NCBI GenBank assembly: GCA_025923175.1
Contig: JAICGL010000027.1
Coordinates: forward strand, 1-15,111
DNA length: 15,111 nucleotides
From: Acidimicrobiia bacterium
Lineage (GTDB): Bacteria > Actinomycetota > Acidimicrobiia > IMCC26256 > BP-133
Direction of reading: 5' to 3'
The stretch's first letter is position 1. Each line of letters opens with the position of its first letter. The notes below the pieces were generated by a model, which saw only the letters and a list, made by a program, of their open reading frames with translations, was not told where the DNA came from and made no database searches. The translations under genes were made by a program, and so were the position numbers. This document shows, piece by piece, positions 12,327 through 15,111 of the stretch.

Positions 12327-13825
12327 CCGGCGGGGCGGGCGACAACGCCGGTCCCAATGTCCTGGCGGTCGACGTCGGCACCAGCGGTGTGCGGGCGGCG
12401 GTGGTGAGTAGCGCCGGTGAGGTGGTGACGTCGTTCTACCGGGCGGCGCTGCCCACCTCGCCGATGATCAACTTCGTCGAGTTCGATCCGGCCGAGCAGG
12501 CCGAGGCGGCGCTGGCCGTGGCCCACGAGGCACTGGCCGCAGTCGGCGATCGCGTGGCGGCGGTGGGGATCACGAACCAGCGGGCATCGACAATCCTGTG
12601 GGACCGCCGCACCGGAGCGCCGCTCGGGCCAGGGGTCGGGTGGCAGGACCTCCGCACGGTCGGCATGTGCCTGGCTCTCCAGGCGCAGGGGCTGCACCTC
12701 GCCCCCAACGCGTCAGCCACCAAGTTGGCCTTCCTGCTCGACATGGCCGATCCCGACCGCAGCCGAGCATCGGCCGGAGAGCTCGCCTTCGGAACGGTCG
12801 ACACCTGGCTGGCTTGGACGCTGTCGGGCGGCGGTGCGCATGTGACCGATCCCGGCAACGCTGCAGTGACCGGTCTGTTTGCTCCGGACGGGTCGGGTTG
12901 GGACTCGGCGGTGCTGGAGATGCTGCGAATCCCGCCGGAGGTGATGCCGGCGATCGTCGACTCGGCGGGCGTGGTGGCGCCGGCTGCGGCGTTGCCGGGC
13001 GCGCCGCCGATCGCCGGGCTGGCCGGCGACCAGCAGGCGTCGCTCCTCGGTCAGGGCTGCGTCGTTGCCGGAGCGACGAAGCTGACGCTCGGGACAGGCG
13101 GGATGCTCGACGTCTGCACCGGTGCGACGCCACCGGTGGCTGCCGCCCGGGGCCCGGCGGGGACGATCCCCATCGCGGCCTGGCGGCGGGCGGGCGTGAC
13201 CACGTGGGGAGCCGAGGGCATCGCGATCACCGCCGGCACGGCCGTGGAGTGGATCCGCGACGGCCTCGGCCTCGTTGACGACTCGGCGGCTTCGGAAGCG
13301 GTGGCGGCATCGGTTGCAGACACCGGTGGCGTGGTGTTCGTACCGGCGCTGTTCGGTCTCGGGACGCCACGCTGGGACTACGGCGCCCGGGGCGGGTTCT
13401 TCGGGATGACGCGGGGGACGGGACGGGCCGAGATGGTGCGCGCCGTGCTGGAAGGCGTCGCGCATCGGGGCGCCGATTTGTTGGAAGCGGCGGAGTCCGA
13501 CACCGGTCTGCGCATTGCCGAACTGCGACTCGACGGCGGCATGTCTGCCAACGGTGTTGTGGTGCAGGCGTTGGCGGACTTCACTGGCCGGCCGGTGGCC
13601 GTGTCGCCGGTGACCGAGGCGACGACGCTCGGCGCTGCCTACCTTGCCGGTCTGGCCGTTGGCGTGTGGGCCGACGAAGCCGAGACTGCAGCGCTGTTCC
13701 GTCCTGCGCGGGTTGCCGAGCCGTCGCTGAGCCATGACGCCCGTTCGGCGGCCCGCTCTCGGTTCGCTGCAGCCGTCGACGGCTGCAGCGGCTGGGTACC
13801 GGAGCTGTCAGCCATCCGCTTCTGA
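12323..13825 (+). CDS. FGGY-family kinase, glycerol kinase-like
   Basis: A 500-residue ATP-dependent sugar/polyol kinase most like GlpK. Visible landmarks are the phosphate-loop strand VLAVDVGTSGVRAAV (13-27), GITNQRASTILWDRRTG (82-98), WQDLRT (107-112), FGTVDTWLAWTLSGG (156-170), HVTDPGNAA (173-181), AGLAGDQQASLLGQG (231-245), TLGTGGMLDVCTG (255-267), and the C-terminal LDGGMSANGVVVQALADFTG. Compared with E. coli GlpK, Arg83 (R87 here), Asp245 (D236) and Gln246 (Q237) are kept. Glu84 is Ala (A88), Tyr135 appears to be Asn (N129) and Phe270 appears to be Met (M261). The substrate may therefore be a polyol other than glycerol. Fourth gene of the glpD operon, with its ATG overlapping the previous stop. 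It ends convergent to the GGDEF-EAL gene. Confidence 0.9.
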   Translation: MTGGAGDNAGPNVLAVDVGTSGVRAAVVSSAGEVVTSFYRAALPTSPMINFVEFDPAEQAEAALAVAHEALAAVGDRVAAVGITNQRASTILWDRRTGAPLGPGVGWQDLRTVGMCLALQAQGLHLAPNASATKLAFLLDMADPDRSRASAGELAFGTVDTWLAWTLSGGGAHVTDPGNAAVTGLFAPDGSGWDSAVLEMLRIPPEVMPAIVDSAGVVAPAAALPGAPPIAGLAGDQQASLLGQGCVVAGATKLTLGTGGMLDVCTGATPPVAAARGPAGTIPIAAWRRAGVTTWGAEGIAITAGTAVEWIRDGLGLVDDSAASEAVAASVADTGGVVFVPALFGLGTPRWDYGARGGFFGMTRGTGRAEMVRAVLEGVAHRGADLLEAAESDTGLRIAELRLDGGMSANGVVVQALADFTGRPVAVSPVTEATTLGAAYLAGLAVGVWADEAETAALFRPARVAEPSLSHDARSAARSRFAAAVDGCSGWVPELSAIRF

Positions 13826-13888
13826 CTTCGCCCTTTCGGCGTTCAATTTCGACGGACGGGTGTCGCAAAAGAACGCAGGTGCTGCTAG
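13826..13888. other. short convergent gap, no strong terminator
   Basis: The 63 bases between the kinase stop and the GGDEF-EAL stop are less GC-rich than the genes. CGCC-CTTTC-GGCG around 13829-13841 can form only a 4-bp hairpin, with a few T residues following. I see no small gene or clear intrinsic terminator. Confidence 0.3.
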
Positions 13889-15111
13889 CTACCAGCGGGT
13901 GCCTTCCTTGAGAAGCCGTGTGACGGCTTCGGCAGGACCCGGGTGGGCCAGAAGGAAGCCCTGGGCCCAGTCGCAGCGCAGATCCCGGAGCGCCTGCAGC
14001 TGCTCGACGGTCTCGACCCCTTCCGCCACGGTGGTCAGCCCGAGCGCCCGGCCGAGGTCGATCACCGCCCGGACGATCGCCGTGTCGTCGTCGTTGGTGC
14101 CGAGCCCGGCGACGAACATCTTGTCAACCTTCAGGAAGTCGGCCGGGATGCGGCGCAGCCATGTGAGCGAGGAGTGGCCCGTCCCGAAGTCGTCGATGGC
14201 GAGGTGCACTCCCAGGGCCTTGAGCTCCTGCAGTGTCTCGACGCTGGAGCCGCCGGCGTCGAGCAGCGTGTTCTCGGTCACTTCGAAGCAGAGCCGTGCG
14301 GGGTCTGCGCCGCTGCGGGCGATGGCCGCTCCGACCTCGACGGCGAAGCCCGGGGTCTTGAGCTGCCGCCCCGACAGGTTGATGGAGACGGTCATCGGCG
14401 GAGCCTCCGCCGGCTGGAGGGCTCGCCAGGCGGCGGCCTGTCCGGCCGCCTCGGCTACCACCCAGGCGCCGAGCGGCACCACGAGACCGGTCTCCTCGGC
14501 GACGGGGATGAACTCCGCCGGCGCAATGAGCCCGCGCTCGGGGTCGTGGAGCCGGACGAGCGCCTCGGCCCCGGCCAGGGCGCCGGTGGTCAGGTCGACG
14601 AGCGGCTGGTAATGCAGGCGGAGGCCGTCGTGGTCGAGGGCGTGGCGCAGCATGGCCTCGGAGCGGAAGCGGCCGACGCTATCGGCGCGTAGCCCGTCCT
14701 CGAAGAGCTGGATGCGGTCGCGGCCGGCGTCCTTGGCGCGATACATGGCAACGTCGGCATCCCAGAGGAGCGACGAGGGCGTGGCGGCGACGCCGTCCGC
14801 TCCGTCGGTGGAGACGGCGACGCCGACGCTTGCGGTGAGCACCACCCGCTGCCCGGCGGCCACCGTGATGGGTGCGGAGATCGCCGTCCGGAGCCGGCGG
14901 GCGAGAGCGAGGGCTTCGTCGACGCGCACGACGTCCTCGACAAGGACGACGAACTCGTCGCCGCCCAGGCGGGCCACGGTGTCGGCCGACCGCATGACGC
15001 CTTCGAGGCGCCGCGCCACTTCGACGAGCAAATCGTCGCCGATGGCGTGGCCGAGCGAGTCGTTAAGCACCTTGAACCGGTCGAGGTCGAGGAAAATCAC
15101 TGCCAATGAAC
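13889..15111 (-). CDS. GGDEF-EAL c-di-GMP signalling protein (5' end outside window)
   Basis: The reading frame is open to the right edge, so the N-terminus, probably with a sensor region, is missing. The visible 406 or so residues are counted here from the TTG codon at 15106. The diguanylate cyclase domain runs from about 1 to 140, with VIFLDLDRFK (3-12), GHAIGDDLL, the inhibitory site RSAD (39-42) exactly five residues before an intact GGDEF (48-52), and SVGVAV. The phosphodiesterase domain runs from about 150 to 400, with EALVR (181-185), SINLSGRQL (241-249), FEVTE (274-278), IDDFGTGHSSL (304-314), LKVDKMF (325-331), AEGVE (361-365) and QGF (382-384). Metal and catalytic residues of both domains appear intact, so it could make or degrade c-di-GMP. 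Convergent with the kinase. Confidence 0.95.
   Translation of the reverse strand, partial: SLAVIFLDLDRFKVLNDSLGHAIGDDLLVEVARRLEGVMRSADTVARLGGDEFVVLVEDVVRVDEALALARRLRTAISAPITVAAGQRVVLTASVGVAVSTDGADGVAATPSSLLWDADVAMYRAKDAGRDRIQLFEDGLRADSVGRFRSEAMLRHALDHDGLRLHYQPLVDLTTGALAGAEALVRLHDPERGLIAPAEFIPVAEETGLVVPLGAWVVAEAAGQAAAWRALQPAEAPPMTVSINLSGRQLKTPGFAVEVGAAIARSGADPARLCFEVTENTLLDAGGSSVETLQELKALGVHLAIDDFGTGHSSLTWLRRIPADFLKVDKMFVAGLGTNDDDTAIVRAVIDLGRALGLTTVAEGVETVEQLQALRDLRCDWAQGFLLAHPGPAEAVTRLLKEGTRW

Noticed and set aside
15104..15106. TTG as the true start of the GGDEF-EAL protein
   Set aside because: It would begin in the middle of the first GGDEF-domain strand (LAVIFLDLDRF); the domain and a probable sensor must continue beyond the window.

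Overview
The window is GC-rich (roughly 70 percent by eye) bacterial chromosome, densely packed with genes on both strands. A WhiB-family iron-sulfur regulator marks it as Actinomycetota. The frequent GTG starts, the DEDDh/GIY-YIG fusion protein and the small uncharacterised zinc-ribbon proteins fit that phylum. An Acidimicrobiia-like origin is my guess and is not proven by anything here. No tRNA, rRNA, CRISPR array, transposase or prophage gene was found. No gene-free stretch exceeds about 155 bases; the two longest are 1-153 and 8330-8479.

Layout: a possible gene start leaves the left edge (68 to 1, minus). Next is a NYN-domain RNase-like protein with a long coiled coil (154-1647, minus), divergent from a YjbQ/UPF0047 enzyme (1726-2145, plus). 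A concentric inverted repeat (2151-2198) separates yjbQ from a convergent two-gene unit on minus, made of a secreted or membrane-anchored protein (2440-3315) and a small zinc ribbon (2204-2443). A DEDDh exonuclease/GIY-YIG fusion (3449-5077, plus) converges on a pterin-4a-carbinolamine dehydratase (5097-5384, minus). That gene is divergent from an XdhC-family protein (5432-6196, plus). XdhC converges, with both stop codons in one hairpin, on a minus-strand series: whiB-like gene (8045-8329), trpD (6899-7954) and a zinc-ribbon membrane protein coupled to trpD (6201-6899).

The right half is one plus-strand operon (8480-13825). It holds glpD, an alkyl-DHAP-synthase-like flavoprotein, a four-helix membrane protein of unknown function and a GlpK-like FGGY kinase. 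Each gene overlaps the next by 4 bases. Together they suggest phosphorylation of a polyol, oxidation of glycerol 3-phosphate to DHAP, and a flavoenzyme that may use DHAP-derived substrates as in ether-lipid synthesis. A c-di-GMP GGDEF-EAL protein (13889 to beyond the right edge, minus) closes the window.

Most notable points: the coupled glpD/AGPS-like/membrane protein/kinase operon, whose kinase has lost several glycerol-contacting residues; a GC palindrome read in frame inside glpD, with a degenerate relative near its 3' end; the concentric inverted repeat after yjbQ; a hairpin built from two convergent stop codons; TANNNT elements 6-9 bases before several start codons, suggesting leaderless transcripts; and a His replacing the catalytic Tyr of the GIY-YIG motif in the DNA-repair-like fusion.
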